Source of the DNA: Palsa-1447 sp964414785
Lineage (GTDB): Bacteria > Verrucomicrobiota > Verrucomicrobiia > Opitutales > Opitutaceae
Direction of reading: 5' to 3'
Length of the DNA: 64,000 bases
NCBI GenBank assembly: GCA_964414785.1
Contig: CAYPXZ010000003.1
Coordinates: 104,376 to 168,375 of the forward strand
Shown: positions 50,513 to 59,482 of the stretch, piece after piece
Layout of the letters: each line of letters opens with the position of its first letter
Position numbering within the stretch: the first letter of the stretch is position 1
Notes under the pieces: model-generated
Told to the model about the DNA's origin: nothing
Database searches by the model: none
Seen by the model: only the letters and a program-made list of their open reading frames with translations
Program-made: the position numbers and the translations under genes

Positions 50513-51982
50513 CTAGTTTCTGCGGGCCCAGTATACGGCGATCCCGAGGAGGGCCGCAATGCCGGGCAGGGCGAGCATGAGTGTGTAGCGAAGGCGCGCG
50601 AGGTCTCCCGAGCTGAGCGAGAGCGAGAAGCGCTCGATCGGCCGCGCCGGCACGTTGAGCGCGATGTCTCGCCCCACCGTCCAGTTCACGGCGCCCAAGA
50701 AGAGCCCCTCGGCGCCCGCGTTGGTGATCCTGGCGTTCGAGATCATGTCACCCGTGCCGATCACGACGATCCGGCCTCCGGGCACGCTGAAGGGGAGGTC
50801 TCCCCGCACGGGAACCCGCTCCGAGGCGACGGCGATGCCGAGCCTGTTGGGGGGATCCATCTGGGCCAGGCCCTTGAGGTCGAGCCCGGGCGTGAAGGGC
50901 TGGATCCCGCGCCTGCGCGCATCCACCTCTCCCCAGGCCGTCGTGGAGGTCGCCGCAAGCGTGACGACCGTCAGCCCGGCGCCCGAGGGGCGGCCCGGCA
51001 GGGGCCTCACGCTGCGGGCCTGCCCAATGCGCAGCCCCTCCTTGTAGTCGACCAGGGTCTGGGTGATGGGGTGCACCGTGTAGGCGCGGATGATGAGGTC
51101 GCCGTCCTCGGTCATGCTGTCCGAGGCGGCGTCGAGGATGACGTCATCGTCTACGAGGACGCCCCAGTCGTCGATCAGGAGGTCCTTGAGCCCGGGCAGG
51201 GTACCCGGCGCGAGGAAAAGGATGAGCCGGCCCGCGCCCGCCCCGAGGTACTGGCGGAGCTGCTCCTGCTCGAACGGCGTGTAGGGGTCGATGGGGGCGA
51301 CGCTCACTAGGAGCGACGCATCCTGGGGTATCTTCCGCGCGGCCACCAGGTCGAGGGTCTCGACGTCATAGTTCCTCAGGCGCAGCTGGTCCCTCACCAT
51401 CGACAGGCCCCTCGCGGGGTCCACGTCATCCGGGCGAAGCTCGCCGTGCCCCACGAGGAAGTAGACCTTCTTCCGGTCCGGATTGGAAACGTCCAAGATG
51501 GCGGCCGTCACCGCCTGCTCCCCTATGAAGTCCTTGCGCACCTTGTCCTCGACCCGGTACAGGAGGTCGGGGGTGAGCACGCGCCGCCTCCCCCCGCACA
51601 GGAAGAGGATGACGCCCGGGTTCTCGATCCCGTACTTCTCGGTCTTGCGCCGGTCCTCGAAGAGGTCGACGTACTCAACGGTGATCTGCCCGGCGGTATT
51701 GGACTCGGTAGCGTTCTTGTACTCGCTAAGGAGGCCCTCGACCTGGGGATCGTTGGTCTGGCCATTGGACGTGACGACGATGTGGACGGGCAGCGAAAGC
51801 TCGCGAAGGTAGGCCAGGGTTTCCGCCGATAGGGAGAAACGCCTGTAGCGGGTGAGGTCGAACCGCCAGGAATGGCTCCTTGAGAGGTAGTTCAGGCCGC
51901 CGACGAACGTGAGGAAGAGGACCGCCTGGAGGAGGAGGTTCAGGGTTCTGACCCATCGGGCGGCTCTGAAGCTGTCGGGCAC
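50513..51982 (-). CDS. GldG-like ABC transporter auxiliary protein
   Basis: A 489-residue membrane protein. It has one N-terminal helix (LLLQAVLFLTFVGGLNYLS), then RFDLTRYRRFSLSAETLAYLREL, the typical start of the ABC-type GldG/IFT52-like domain, a large periplasmic segment with YFLVGHGELRPDD, and a C-terminal helix (ALPGIAALLGIAVYWARR). GldG works with GldF and GldA in gliding Bacteroidota; relatives are widespread in non-gliders and handle unknown envelope substrates. GTG start at 51982, 16 bases downstream of the permease gene. Confidence 0.88.
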   Translation of the reverse strand: MPDSFRAARWVRTLNLLLQAVLFLTFVGGLNYLSRSHSWRFDLTRYRRFSLSAETLAYLRELSLPVHIVVTSNGQTNDPQVEGLLSEYKNATESNTAGQITVEYVDLFEDRRKTEKYGIENPGVILFLCGGRRRVLTPDLLYRVEDKVRKDFIGEQAVTAAILDVSNPDRKKVYFLVGHGELRPDDVDPARGLSMVRDQLRLRNYDVETLDLVAARKIPQDASLLVSVAPIDPYTPFEQEQLRQYLGAGAGRLILFLAPGTLPGLKDLLIDDWGVLVDDDVILDAASDSMTEDGDLIIRAYTVHPITQTLVDYKEGLRIGQARSVRPLPGRPSGAGLTVVTLAATSTTAWGEVDARRRGIQPFTPGLDLKGLAQMDPPNRLGIAVASERVPVRGDLPFSVPGGRIVVIGTGDMISNARITNAGAEGLFLGAVNWTVGRDIALNVPARPIERFSLSLSSGDLARLRYTLMLALPGIAALLGIAVYWARRN

Positions 51983-51998
51983 GGCGTTTCGGCGGATT

Positions 51999-52760
51999 CT
52001 AGCTGTGGAGCTGCTTGGCCTCGACGCTGAGGACGCTGAAGATGAGGGCGAGCACGGTGCCGCTCACGTAGAACAGCAGCTCGCGAGTGTCGACGACCCC
52101 GCGGGTGAAGTCCTGGAAGTGCTGGTTGATCTGCGCGTACTCGACGGCGTCCTTGAGCGGGGAAAGCGCCTCGCGGTCGAGCCATGACGCGGACCCCAGG
52201 TACCGGCCGCCGAAGATGATCCCGACCAGGAAGGTCAAGCTGAGGATGCCCGCGACGGACTGGTTGCGAGAGAGCGAGCTCGAGAAGACGCCGATGGCGA
52301 TGAAGAATAGCCCCGACACCGCCACGAACAGGTAGCCCCCGAATATGGGTCCCGGGTCGATGAGGCGGGCGTCCCCGGCGAAGCGCTTTAGGATGTAGAA
52401 GAGCCCCGAGGTGGACCCCCAGAAGGAGAGGTAGAGCAGGTAGGCGGCCGCGTACTTGCCGAGGACCACCTCGGTCGTCGTGACGGGCGTCGTCAGCAGG
52501 GTCTCGATCGTTCCCAGTCGGCGCTCCTCCGCCAGGCACTTGGCCGTCATGAGGGGGACCATGAAGAACACCGGGAGCCAGTAGAGCTCGAAGAAGACCG
52601 ACGCCGGCGACACGTCCTGGACCGCCTTGCTGTACTGCTCGAGTATGCCTGTGAAGATGAAGCCCATGAGCGAGAGGAAAAGGACGGCCGCAATGTAGGT
52701 GTTCGGGCTCACCAGGAGCATGCGGACCTCGTGGCTGAGGATCGTGAGGAAGTGTTTCAT
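51999..52760 (-). CDS. ABC transporter permease, GldF/ABC-2 type
   Basis: A 253-residue permease with six membrane helices: HEVRMLLVSPNTYIAAVLFLSLMGFIF at the start and VSGTVLALIFSVLSVEAKQL at the end. The motif RRLGTIETLLTTPVTTTEVVLGKYAAAYL after TM2 is the classic NosY/GldF intracellular loop contacting the ATPase. Its start overlaps the stop of the ATPase gene (ATGA) and GldG follows after 16 bases, giving a standard GldA-GldF-GldG unit. Confidence 0.93.
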   Translation of the reverse strand: MKHFLTILSHEVRMLLVSPNTYIAAVLFLSLMGFIFTGILEQYSKAVQDVSPASVFFELYWLPVFFMVPLMTAKCLAEERRLGTIETLLTTPVTTTEVVLGKYAAAYLLYLSFWGSTSGLFYILKRFAGDARLIDPGPIFGGYLFVAVSGLFFIAIGVFSSSLSRNQSVAGILSLTFLVGIIFGGRYLGSASWLDREALSPLKDAVEYAQINQHFQDFTRGVVDTRELLFYVSGTVLALIFSVLSVEAKQLHS

Positions 52761-53758
52761 GGGTGCGGCGACTTGGGGTTCTCCGCCACGGCGTCCCAGC
52801 TCCTGCGCGTCGCTGCGAGGAACACGTCCTCGAGCGTGGGGTGGGCGCGGCTAAGCGCGCGCACCCGCATCCCCTCGGAGAGGCACGCGCGGAGGATGGC
52901 TTCCCCCACGTCCTCCGCGTTGAGCGTCTTGAGCGTGATTGTCCTGAAGCCCTGGGAATCGGCGGGCCCCTCGGAGGCCACGGAGAGCCCCGGGTCGATC
53001 GTACCCAGGAGGAACGCGAGCGAGCCCAGGCTCCCCGCCGCCTCGACCTCGTAGGCCGACTGCCCGAGCACCTCGCGGCGAAGGTCGGCGGGCGTTCCCT
53101 GGGCGACGATCCTTCCCTGGTTGATGATCAGCACCCGGTCGCACGTCATCTCGATCTCGGGCAGGATGTGGCTCGAGATGAGGACCGTCATGCGGCCGCG
53201 CAGGCTGGCGATCAGGTCCCGGACGATCAGGATCTGGTGCGGGTCGAGGCCTATCGTGGGCTCGTCCATGATGATCACGGGCGGCTCCGCGAGAACGGAC
53301 TCCGCGATGCCGACGCGCTGTCGGAACCCCTTGGATAACTTCCCGATGATCTTGTGGCGGACCCGCTTCAGGTCGCACAGCTCCAGGACCTCGTCGATGC
53401 GCGAGCCGAGCTTGGAGCGCGCGACCTCCTTGAGCCTGCCGCGGAAGTAGAGGTACTCGCTCACCCGCATGTCCTCGGGCAGGGGGTTGTTCTCCGGCAT
53501 GTACCCGATGCGACGTTTCACGGCGTCGGGCTCGGATGCGACCGGGTGGCCGCAGATCGAGACCTGGCCCGAGGTGGCGGGCAGGTAGCCCGTGAGGATG
53601 CGCATGGTCGTGGACTTGCCCGCGCCGTTGGGCCCGAGGAAGCCGAGGATCTCGCCCCTGGGGACGGTGAAGCTGATGCCGTTGACGGCGGTGACGCCCG
53701 CGAAGGTCTTCACGAGCTGGGTCACCTCGATCGCCGGCTGGAGGGGTGGGGAGGACAT
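52757..53758 (-). CDS. ABC transporter ATP-binding protein, GldA-like
   Basis: A 333-residue ATPase powering the GldF/GldG system. Walker A is GPNGAGKST (residues about 41-49), the Q-loop is in YMPENNPLPEDM, the signature LSKGFRQRVGIAESVL replaces LSGGQ with LSKGF, as in GldA, and Walker B is PVIIMDEPTIGLDPHQ, followed by the H-loop SSHILPEIE. Residues 230-320 are a C-terminal regulatory extension. ATG 53758, 29 bases after birA, is the family start; the open frame further up is antisense of birA. Confidence 0.94.
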   Translation of the reverse strand: MSSPPLQPAIEVTQLVKTFAGVTAVNGISFTVPRGEILGFLGPNGAGKSTTMRILTGYLPATSGQVSICGHPVASEPDAVKRRIGYMPENNPLPEDMRVSEYLYFRGRLKEVARSKLGSRIDEVLELCDLKRVRHKIIGKLSKGFRQRVGIAESVLAEPPVIIMDEPTIGLDPHQILIVRDLIASLRGRMTVLISSHILPEIEMTCDRVLIINQGRIVAQGTPADLRREVLGQSAYEVEAAGSLGSLAFLLGTIDPGLSVASEGPADSQGFRTITLKTLNAEDVGEAILRACLSEGMRVRALSRAHPTLEDVFLAATRRSWDAVAENPKSPHP

Positions 53759-53787
53759 TCCTGTGGGTTCTGGGCTTCCTCTTGGCC

Positions 53788-54771
53788 TCAGCCGCGGTTC
53801 TCCACCGTCACCTCGCCGGCGCGGAAGCCGCGGGTGTGCCCGTGGTCGTCTCGAAGCAGGAGGGAGCCGACGTCGTCGACGCCGAGCACCCTGCCGCGCC
53901 TCTTGCGGCTTCCCTCGGCGAGCGTGACCTCGCGCCCCCGCAGGACGTCGTACTTGTTCCAGAGCTCGGCAAAGAGGTCGACGTGGTCGCCGTCGGCGAA
54001 CCTCTCGTAGGCGAGGAGGACCCGCCCAATCAGGGCGGCCGTGACGCGGTTCAGGTCGATCGGGGCCTGCGCAAGCTCCGCCAGGGAGACGGCCCTGCGC
54101 CCGAGCTCGGCCGGCCACTGCGAGGCGGAGCTGTTCACGTTGAGTCCGAGGCCGAAGACAAGGTCGCGGATCTGGTCGGCGTCGACGCGGGCCTCGGTCA
54201 GCATCCCGCCGGCCTTCTTGCCCCCGAATTCGATGTCGTTCGGCCACTTGATGCCGGGGGCGACCGGCACGAACTTGGAAACGAGCTCACAGATCGTGAC
54301 GCCCATCCAGAGGGTGAAGGTCTGCATCCGCTCCGGAGCGATGCGCGGCCGGAAGGCGAAGCTCGCGTAGAGGTTCCCGTTCGCCTCGCTGTGCCAAGCC
54401 CGGCCGAAGCGCCCCCGCCCCTTGGTCTGCCTCTGGGCGAACACGGCGAACGGCGCCGCGCGCCCGGCGGCGAGCTGGCGCGCGCATTCGTCATTCGTGC
54501 TGTCGACCTCGTCGAGGACGGAGAACGTGAATCCCTTGCGGCGGATCTTGAGCTGCGACTCGATGAGCGCCGCGTGCAGCATGCGCGGGCGCTTCGAGAG
54601 CCTGTACCCGCGCGCCGGCTGGGCCTCGAACTCGAAGCCCTGCGCCCGGAGCTTCTCCATTTGGTGCCAGACCGAGACCCGGCTCACGCCGAGCTTTGAG
54701 GCGATTGCGCCCCCGGAGACCCAGCCAGGCTCGGCTGCAAGCAGCTCCCGCAGGATCAGCGTTTCTGTCAC
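53788..54771 (-). CDS. birA: Biotin--[acetyl-CoA-carboxylase] ligase / biotin repressor
   Basis: A 327-residue BirA. The N-terminal winged helix (about 1-65; SGGAIASKLGVSRVSVWHQMEKL) suggests it also represses biotin genes. The ligase domain has STNDECARQL, the biotinyl-AMP loop QTKGRGRFGRAWHS (KGRGRxGRxW), WPNDIEFGGKKAGGML and GLGLNVNSS; the C-terminal SH3-like part is GREVTLAEGSRKRRGRVLGVDDVGSLLLRDD. GTG start at 54771 abuts the stop of the secreted protein gene. No biotin biosynthesis genes are adjacent. Confidence 0.95.
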   Translation of the reverse strand: MTETLILRELLAAEPGWVSGGAIASKLGVSRVSVWHQMEKLRAQGFEFEAQPARGYRLSKRPRMLHAALIESQLKIRRKGFTFSVLDEVDSTNDECARQLAAGRAAPFAVFAQRQTKGRGRFGRAWHSEANGNLYASFAFRPRIAPERMQTFTLWMGVTICELVSKFVPVAPGIKWPNDIEFGGKKAGGMLTEARVDADQIRDLVFGLGLNVNSSASQWPAELGRRAVSLAELAQAPIDLNRVTAALIGRVLLAYERFADGDHVDLFAELWNKYDVLRGREVTLAEGSRKRRGRVLGVDDVGSLLLRDDHGHTRGFRAGEVTVENRG

Positions 54772-55467
54772 TTACTGCGGCCTCCCTGAAATCCCTCCAC
54801 CGGAGCCGGTTGGCCCGAAATCGTCACTGCGGCGCATGTAGGTGTCCTGGCTCTGCTGGAGGATGTACTTGCCCTCGGTGAGGTCGCCCCCGAGCGCCAT
54901 CGCGTGCGCCGTGTCGGACAGGTCGGTCATCTCCTCCTGGCGCTGGTCGTCCAGATACATCTGGTAGGCCGTGGCCGAGTTCAGGCCCAGGAAATTGCCG
55001 AAAAGGAGCCCCGGGTGGCTCTTGAAGGAGAGATTGGCAAGGCCCTCCGCCGTGAAGAGGTCCTTGTCCTTGAAGACCGGCGGCCGCTTCTCGCGCACCA
55101 CGTAGGTGGGCAGCCGCTTGATCTCGTTCTTTGGCTTGTCGATGTCGCGCAGGTCGACCGACTGGGCGGAGGGGGCCGGCGTCGGCTTCGGCGGGTTGTA
55201 CTTGGGCATCCCGAGGGCAAGGTCCGCGGCGACGCCCGGGGAGACGGTCCGCGTCACGCCGTCGGAGTCCGCCGGCACCTGGGGCAGGACGTCGTTCGGC
55301 TTGGCCGCCAGCACGAGGCTCGAGGCGTCGTGGGTGTCCGCCCCGGCGGCCGGGGAGACCTGGGGAACGGCAGCGGTGGGGCCCGACGGCTCGGCCGAAT
55401 TTTGGGCAAGCGCGGTCGCGGCGGCCACCAGGAAAGCGATTAGAATCTTTGGCGCGCGTTGTGGCAT
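54772..55467 (-). CDS. Secreted conserved hypothetical protein
   Basis: A 231-residue protein with a clear signal peptide (KILIAFLVAAATALAQN, predicted cleavage after ALA near 21). A Pro/Ala/Ser-rich low-complexity region (25-110) leads to a more conserved core: RLPTYVVREKRPPVFKDKDLFTAEGLANLSFKSHPGLLFGN (about 115-157). No known domain or catalytic motif. It probably resides in the periplasm or at the outer membrane. It stops one base before birA starts, so the two are co-transcribed although the functions look unrelated. Confidence 0.75.
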   Translation of the reverse strand: MPQRAPKILIAFLVAAATALAQNSAEPSGPTAAVPQVSPAAGADTHDASSLVLAAKPNDVLPQVPADSDGVTRTVSPGVAADLALGMPKYNPPKPTPAPSAQSVDLRDIDKPKNEIKRLPTYVVREKRPPVFKDKDLFTAEGLANLSFKSHPGLLFGNFLGLNSATAYQMYLDDQRQEEMTDLSDTAHAMALGGDLTEGKYILQQSQDTYMRRSDDFGPTGSGGGISGRPQ

Positions 55468-55562
55468 TTCTCTATTAGTAACCTAGCGCGGGTAATAGAT
55501 CCGCGCAACCCTATCCTTGGCGGGCATTTCCCCGAAAGCGGGGCGGCCGGGGCCGCGGAACG

Positions 55563-56837
55563 CTACCCGCGGACCTGGCCGGTGCCCGTGACCAGCCACT
55601 TGTAGCTGCAGAGCTCCCTCAGGCCCATCGGCCCGCGCGCATGCAGGCGGTCGGTGCTGATGCCGATCTCGGCGCCGAACCCGAACTCGAATCCGTCGTT
55701 GAACCTCGTGCTCGCGTTCCAGAAGACCGCCGCGCTGTCGACGCCCGCAAGGAACCGGTCCGCGGCCGACCTGTCGGCCGTCACGATGGCGTCGCTGTGC
55801 GCGGACCCGTCCCGGTTGATGGTGGCGATGGCCTCTTCCAGGGAGCCGACAACCCTCACCGCGACGAGCAGGTCCAGGAATTCGCGGGTGAAGTCCGCAG
55901 GCGCCGCCGCCTCGTTCTCGACGCCCGCCCTTGCGAGGACCGACCGCGCGGCCTCGTCGCACAGGAGCCTCACGCCCTTGGCCGCCAGGGCGGCGCCGAT
56001 CCGCGGCAGGAGGGCCCCCGCGACGTCCGCATGCACGAGGATCTGCTCCGCGGCGTTGCACACCCCGGGCCGCTGGACCTTAGCGTTCACGACGATCGAC
56101 TCCGCCATGGCGGGATCGGCGGCCCTGTCCACGTAGACGAAGCAGACGCCGGTGTAGTGCTTGATGACGGGAATCGTGCTGTTCTCTGCGACGAAGCGGA
56201 TGAGCCCCTCGCCGCCGCGGGGGATGATGCAGTGGATCAGGGAGTCGAGCCTAAGGAGGACGTCGAGGGCCTCCCGGTCCGTCGTCGGGATCAGCTGCAC
56301 CGAGTCGCGGGGAAGGCCGGCCGCGGCGAGCTCCTCCGTGATGAGGAGCGCGAGCGCCTTGTTCGTCTCGAATATCTCCTTGCCGCCCCTTAGGATCGAT
56401 GCGTTGCCGCTCTTCAGGCACAGGGCCGCGCAGTCCACGGTCACGTTGGGCCGTGCCTCGAAGATGACGCCGATGACCCCGATCGGGACGCGGACCTTGC
56501 GCAGAAGGAGGCCGTTCGGGCGCGTGGTCTCCTCCAGGATCTCCCCGACGGGGTCGGGGAGCGACGCGACCTGGCGCAGGGACTCGGCCAGGTGGGAGAG
56601 CCGCTCCGGCGTGAACGTGAGCCGGTCGACCTGCGCCGGGGTGAGCCCGTTCGCCCGGGCGGCGGCGAGGTCCAGGCGGTTCGCCGAGAACAGGGCCTCG
56701 TGGGATCGGCCTATCCGATCGGCGAGGCCAAGGAGCGCGGCGTTGCGGGCGGAGGTCGGAGAGACCGCAAGCTCGAGCGACGCCGCGCGGGCGCGCACGG
56801 CGATGGCGGTCACAAGCTTGGTCAGGTTCTCGGACAT
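55563..56837 (-). CDS. proA: Glutamate-5-semialdehyde dehydrogenase
   Basis: ProA reduces gamma-glutamyl phosphate to glutamate semialdehyde in proline synthesis. The 424-residue protein shows VPIGVIGVIFEARPNVTVDCAALCLKSGNASILRGGKE (cofactor-binding), CIIPRGGEGLIRFV, AKVQRPGVCNAAEQILVH with the catalytic Cys, and EFGFGAEIGISTDRLHARGPMGL near the end. Length is normal. ATG 56837 is chosen; a 36-codon upstream extension crosses the leader. proB is not in the window. The leader holds two interleaved inverted repeats that end right at the start codon. Confidence 0.96.
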   Translation of the reverse strand: MSENLTKLVTAIAVRARAASLELAVSPTSARNAALLGLADRIGRSHEALFSANRLDLAAARANGLTPAQVDRLTFTPERLSHLAESLRQVASLPDPVGEILEETTRPNGLLLRKVRVPIGVIGVIFEARPNVTVDCAALCLKSGNASILRGGKEIFETNKALALLITEELAAAGLPRDSVQLIPTTDREALDVLLRLDSLIHCIIPRGGEGLIRFVAENSTIPVIKHYTGVCFVYVDRAADPAMAESIVVNAKVQRPGVCNAAEQILVHADVAGALLPRIGAALAAKGVRLLCDEAARSVLARAGVENEAAAPADFTREFLDLLVAVRVVGSLEEAIATINRDGSAHSDAIVTADRSAADRFLAGVDSAAVFWNASTRFNDGFEFGFGAEIGISTDRLHARGPMGLRELCSYKWLVTGTGQVRG

Positions 56838-56867
56838 GGGAGACGCCGACTGTCTCCCAGAGTCGGC
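56838..56867 (-). promoter_or_regulatory. Interleaved inverted repeats abutting the proA start codon
   Basis: On the mRNA strand the order is GCCGACT, CT, GGGAGAC, AGTCGGC, GTCTCCC, then ATG. The first and third 7-mers are perfect complements, and so are the second and fourth. Only one of the two 7-bp hairpins can form at a time, or the pair could form a compact pseudoknot. The second hairpin ends at the base before the start codon and would mask initiation. This is the arrangement of a translational switch; the signal is unknown. Confidence 0.55.
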
Positions 56868-56901
56868 GCCTCGGCAAAGAAATTTTACTCCGGGAGAGCC
56901 C

Positions 56902-58254
56902 CTATTCGAAGAGGCGGCCCCTATTGAAGCGCCAGACCGAGACACCCATGATCGCCGCCGTGATCAGGGACAGGTACCCGAGCGTCGGCAGGAGCTCCAC
57001 CAGCGAGGCGTGGGACCAGAGGACCTGGCTGAACCCCTCCATGGACCAGTAGACGAGGGTCAGCTTGCTGAACCTCTGGATGAACTCCGGCATGAAGCTG
57101 ACGGGGAACCAGGCCCCCCCGATCGCGGACATCAGCATGATCACGAAGGTCGAGATGCCGCGGGCGGACTCCGGGGTCGGCGATACGGCGGCGATCAGCA
57201 TGCCGAAGGAGGTGCAGGTTGCGGCTGCGAAGACGCACACGAGCGCGAGGAGCGGCAGGTGGCTTGCGACGTCGATCTTGTAGAGGAGCTGGCCGGCGCA
57301 GAAGAGGGTCACGAGCTGGATGAGGCCGAGGCACACTCCGTAGAGGAACTTGCTCCAGAGGATGTCGCTGCGGGTCACCGGGGCCGAGAGGACCCTCTGG
57401 AATATGCCGTGCTCCTTCTCCCTGAAGAGGGCCGTCGCGGACGCCGTGACCGCGAACAGCAGGAACTGGATCGCCCAGCCGCCCACCAGGAGCGTGGCCG
57501 TCGGCGACCGCACGTCCTTGCCCGCCACCTGCACGTCGTCGATCTTCACGATCCGGCCGATGTAGTCCTGGACCGCCTTGCGGTCGGCGCCCGTCGACGC
57601 GCCGCCCGTGCCGAGCCCCCCGATCCCGAAGTCGCCGGCGGCCATGCTCGCCCTGATCTTGGCGGGGTCCCCGCCGAAGGCCCTCGAGACGGCCGAGGCA
57701 ACGGAGTCGTTGAAGCGGTCAAGGGTCGCGGACCCGACCGCCGTGCGCGCCCGGGCCTGGAGCGACTGGCCGAGGAGCTCGGGGACATTCGAGAAGAGCG
57801 TGCGCTGCAGGATCCCGTTGACCATCTGGGACTCGATCTCGTTCCTCGGGTTGGAGTAGATCTTCAGGTGCACGCCGATCCCGTCGGTCCGGACGAGGTC
57901 CTTGGGGATCACCAGGCCGAACCTGAACGCGTCCGCCCGCATGAGGGGCCGAAGGTCCTCTTCCGTCAGGGGCCGCGTGGTCTTGTCGGGGTTCACGAAC
58001 AGGGTTAGGACCTTGAAGGCCCTCTCGGACTTCATGGCGTCCACGAGCCTCTGGGCGGCCGGGTTGTCGCTCAGGTTGACCACGGCGATCGGTATCCCCG
58101 AGGGGCCGGGGTCCTTCGAGTTCACGTTGAAGATCAGGCCGAAAAGGTAGATCATCGCGAAGGGCACGGCGAAGGTGATCATGATCGACACCTTGTCCTT
58201 CAGGAGGATCGCAAAGTCTTTTCTCAGGAGTACGAGGATGGTCTTCATGTTCAT
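56902..58254 (-). CDS. ABC-2 type transporter permease
   Basis: A 450-residue exporter permease. One helix near 20-38 (IMITFAVPFAMIYLFGLIF) is followed by a large extracytoplasmic domain (about 40-270) and five helices from 275 to 440, including WAIQFLLFAVTASATALFREKEHGIFQRVLSAPVTRSDILWSKFL with the ABC-2 intracellular loop. This is the YhhJ/YbhS/R-type layout for drug or lipid export. ATG 58254 overlaps the ATPase stop (ATGA); a second Met two codons on is possible. Last gene of a four-gene operon. Confidence 0.93.
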   Translation of the reverse strand: MNMKTILVLLRKDFAILLKDKVSIMITFAVPFAMIYLFGLIFNVNSKDPGPSGIPIAVVNLSDNPAAQRLVDAMKSERAFKVLTLFVNPDKTTRPLTEEDLRPLMRADAFRFGLVIPKDLVRTDGIGVHLKIYSNPRNEIESQMVNGILQRTLFSNVPELLGQSLQARARTAVGSATLDRFNDSVASAVSRAFGGDPAKIRASMAAGDFGIGGLGTGGASTGADRKAVQDYIGRIVKIDDVQVAGKDVRSPTATLLVGGWAIQFLLFAVTASATALFREKEHGIFQRVLSAPVTRSDILWSKFLYGVCLGLIQLVTLFCAGQLLYKIDVASHLPLLALVCVFAAATCTSFGMLIAAVSPTPESARGISTFVIMLMSAIGGAWFPVSFMPEFIQRFSKLTLVYWSMEGFSQVLWSHASLVELLPTLGYLSLITAAIMGVSVWRFNRGRLFE

Positions 58255-59186
58255 TCCCTCAGCATGCGCCCCGTCAGTTGGAGGAAGAGCGCCTCGAGGG
58301 TGGGGCGCTGGCTCGTGAAGAGCCTCGGGGGCAGGCCGTGCCTCTCGGTGAGCGCGTAGAAGGCGCTGAGCGGGTACCCGGGCCTCGGCCTGAACCGGTT
58401 CACGGACTCGACCGTCGCGAGCTCGCCGACGCCGGATAGCTCGGAGGTCAGGGCCTGCGTCTCCGGGGAAGAGGGGAACCGGATCTCCTCCTCGAACGGG
58501 AGGCGTGCCAGGAGTTCGTCGATTGTGCCCAGGGCGAGGATCTTGCCGTGGTCGATGATGCCGATCCTGGAGCACAGGCGCGTTGCCTCCTCCATGTAGT
58601 GGGTCGAGTAGATCACGGTGAGCCCCTCGCGGTTGAGGTTCTTCAGGAAGTCGAAGATCGCGTTCCGGGACTGGGGGTCGACGCCGACCGTCGGCTCGTC
58701 GCAAAGGAGAAGCCTGGGGCCGTGCAGGAGGGCGGCCGCGAGGTTGAGGCGCCGCTGCATCCCGCCCGAGAACTCCTTCACCAGGTCCTTCCTGCGGTCG
58801 GCGAGCTGCACGGCGCCGAGCAGGTGGTCGACCCGGCCGCGCAGCGCGGCCCCGCGAAGGCCGTAGAGCTCCCCGAAGATCCGCAGGTTGGCCTCCGCGC
58901 TCAGATCCGCATAGAGCGCGATGTGCTGCGGCACGAGCCCGAGCGACTGGCGGGCGCTCGCGGACCCGGCCGCGGCGCCCTCGCCGTTCACGGTGAGGGT
59001 GCCGGCGTCGAGCGAACGCAGGCCCGAGATGAGCGACATGAAGGTGGACTTGCCGGCGCCGTTGGGCCCGAGGAGCCCGAAGAATTCGCCGGGGGCGATG
59101 TCCAGGGAGACGCCGTCCAGTGCAGCGATCGACCCGAAGCGCTTGACGACGCCCTTGGCGGAGACAAGGGGGGAGGGCGGGTTCAT
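58251..59186 (-). CDS. ABC transporter ATP-binding protein
   Basis: A 311-residue ATPase partner of the ABC-2 permease. It has Walker A GPNGAGKST (about 40-48), Q-loop LVPQHIALYADLS, signature EFSGGMQRRLNLAAALLHGPRLLLCDEPTVGVDPQSR containing Walker B, and H-loop YSTHYMEEATRL. The C-terminal 70 residues (from about 240) are a DrrA-type extension. Coupled by four-base overlaps to the regulator gene before it and the permease after it, as in drug-efflux operons. Confidence 0.95.
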   Translation of the reverse strand: MNPPSPLVSAKGVVKRFGSIAALDGVSLDIAPGEFFGLLGPNGAGKSTFMSLISGLRSLDAGTLTVNGEGAAAGSASARQSLGLVPQHIALYADLSAEANLRIFGELYGLRGAALRGRVDHLLGAVQLADRRKDLVKEFSGGMQRRLNLAAALLHGPRLLLCDEPTVGVDPQSRNAIFDFLKNLNREGLTVIYSTHYMEEATRLCSRIGIIDHGKILALGTIDELLARLPFEEEIRFPSSPETQALTSELSGVGELATVESVNRFRPRPGYPLSAFYALTERHGLPPRLFTSQRPTLEALFLQLTGRMLRE

Positions 59187-59476
59187 TTTGGAAGGAGGAT
59201 GGACTGGAGCGCCCCCACGTGGGAGGCGAAGGCGGCCCTTCCCGCGGGCGTCGCCGCGACGAAGGTCTTCGGCCGGCGCGCCACGAACTCCTTCTCGGCC
59301 GAGATGTAGCCCTTGGACTCGAGCGTCGCCAGGTGGGCGCCCAGGTTTCCGTCCGTGAGGCGCAGCTGGTCCTTGAGGAACGTGAAGTCGACCCGCTGGC
59401 CTTCATCCAGCTGGCAGAGCGCCGACATGAGCTGGAGCCTGGCGGGCTGGTGGATGATGGGATCCAGGGCGTCCAT
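59183..59476 (-). CDS. Winged-helix transcriptional regulator (ArsR/MarR-like, small)
   Basis: A 97-residue DNA-binding protein. MDALDPIIHQPARLQLMSALCQLDEGQRVDFTFLKDQLRLTDGNLGAHLATLESKGYISAEKEFVARRP is a complete winged helix: helix 3 (TDGNLGAHLATLESKGY) is the recognition helix and the wing follows. This class usually represses the ABC exporter genes beside it. The paired AGAGTA-TCT boxes at 60047-60073, just before the operon's first start codon, are the likely operator. Ligand unknown. Overlaps the ATPase gene by four bases. Confidence 0.85.
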   Translation of the reverse strand: MDALDPIIHQPARLQLMSALCQLDEGQRVDFTFLKDQLRLTDGNLGAHLATLESKGYISAEKEFVARRPKTFVAATPAGRAAFASHVGALQSILLPK

Positions 59477-59482
59477 GTTTCG

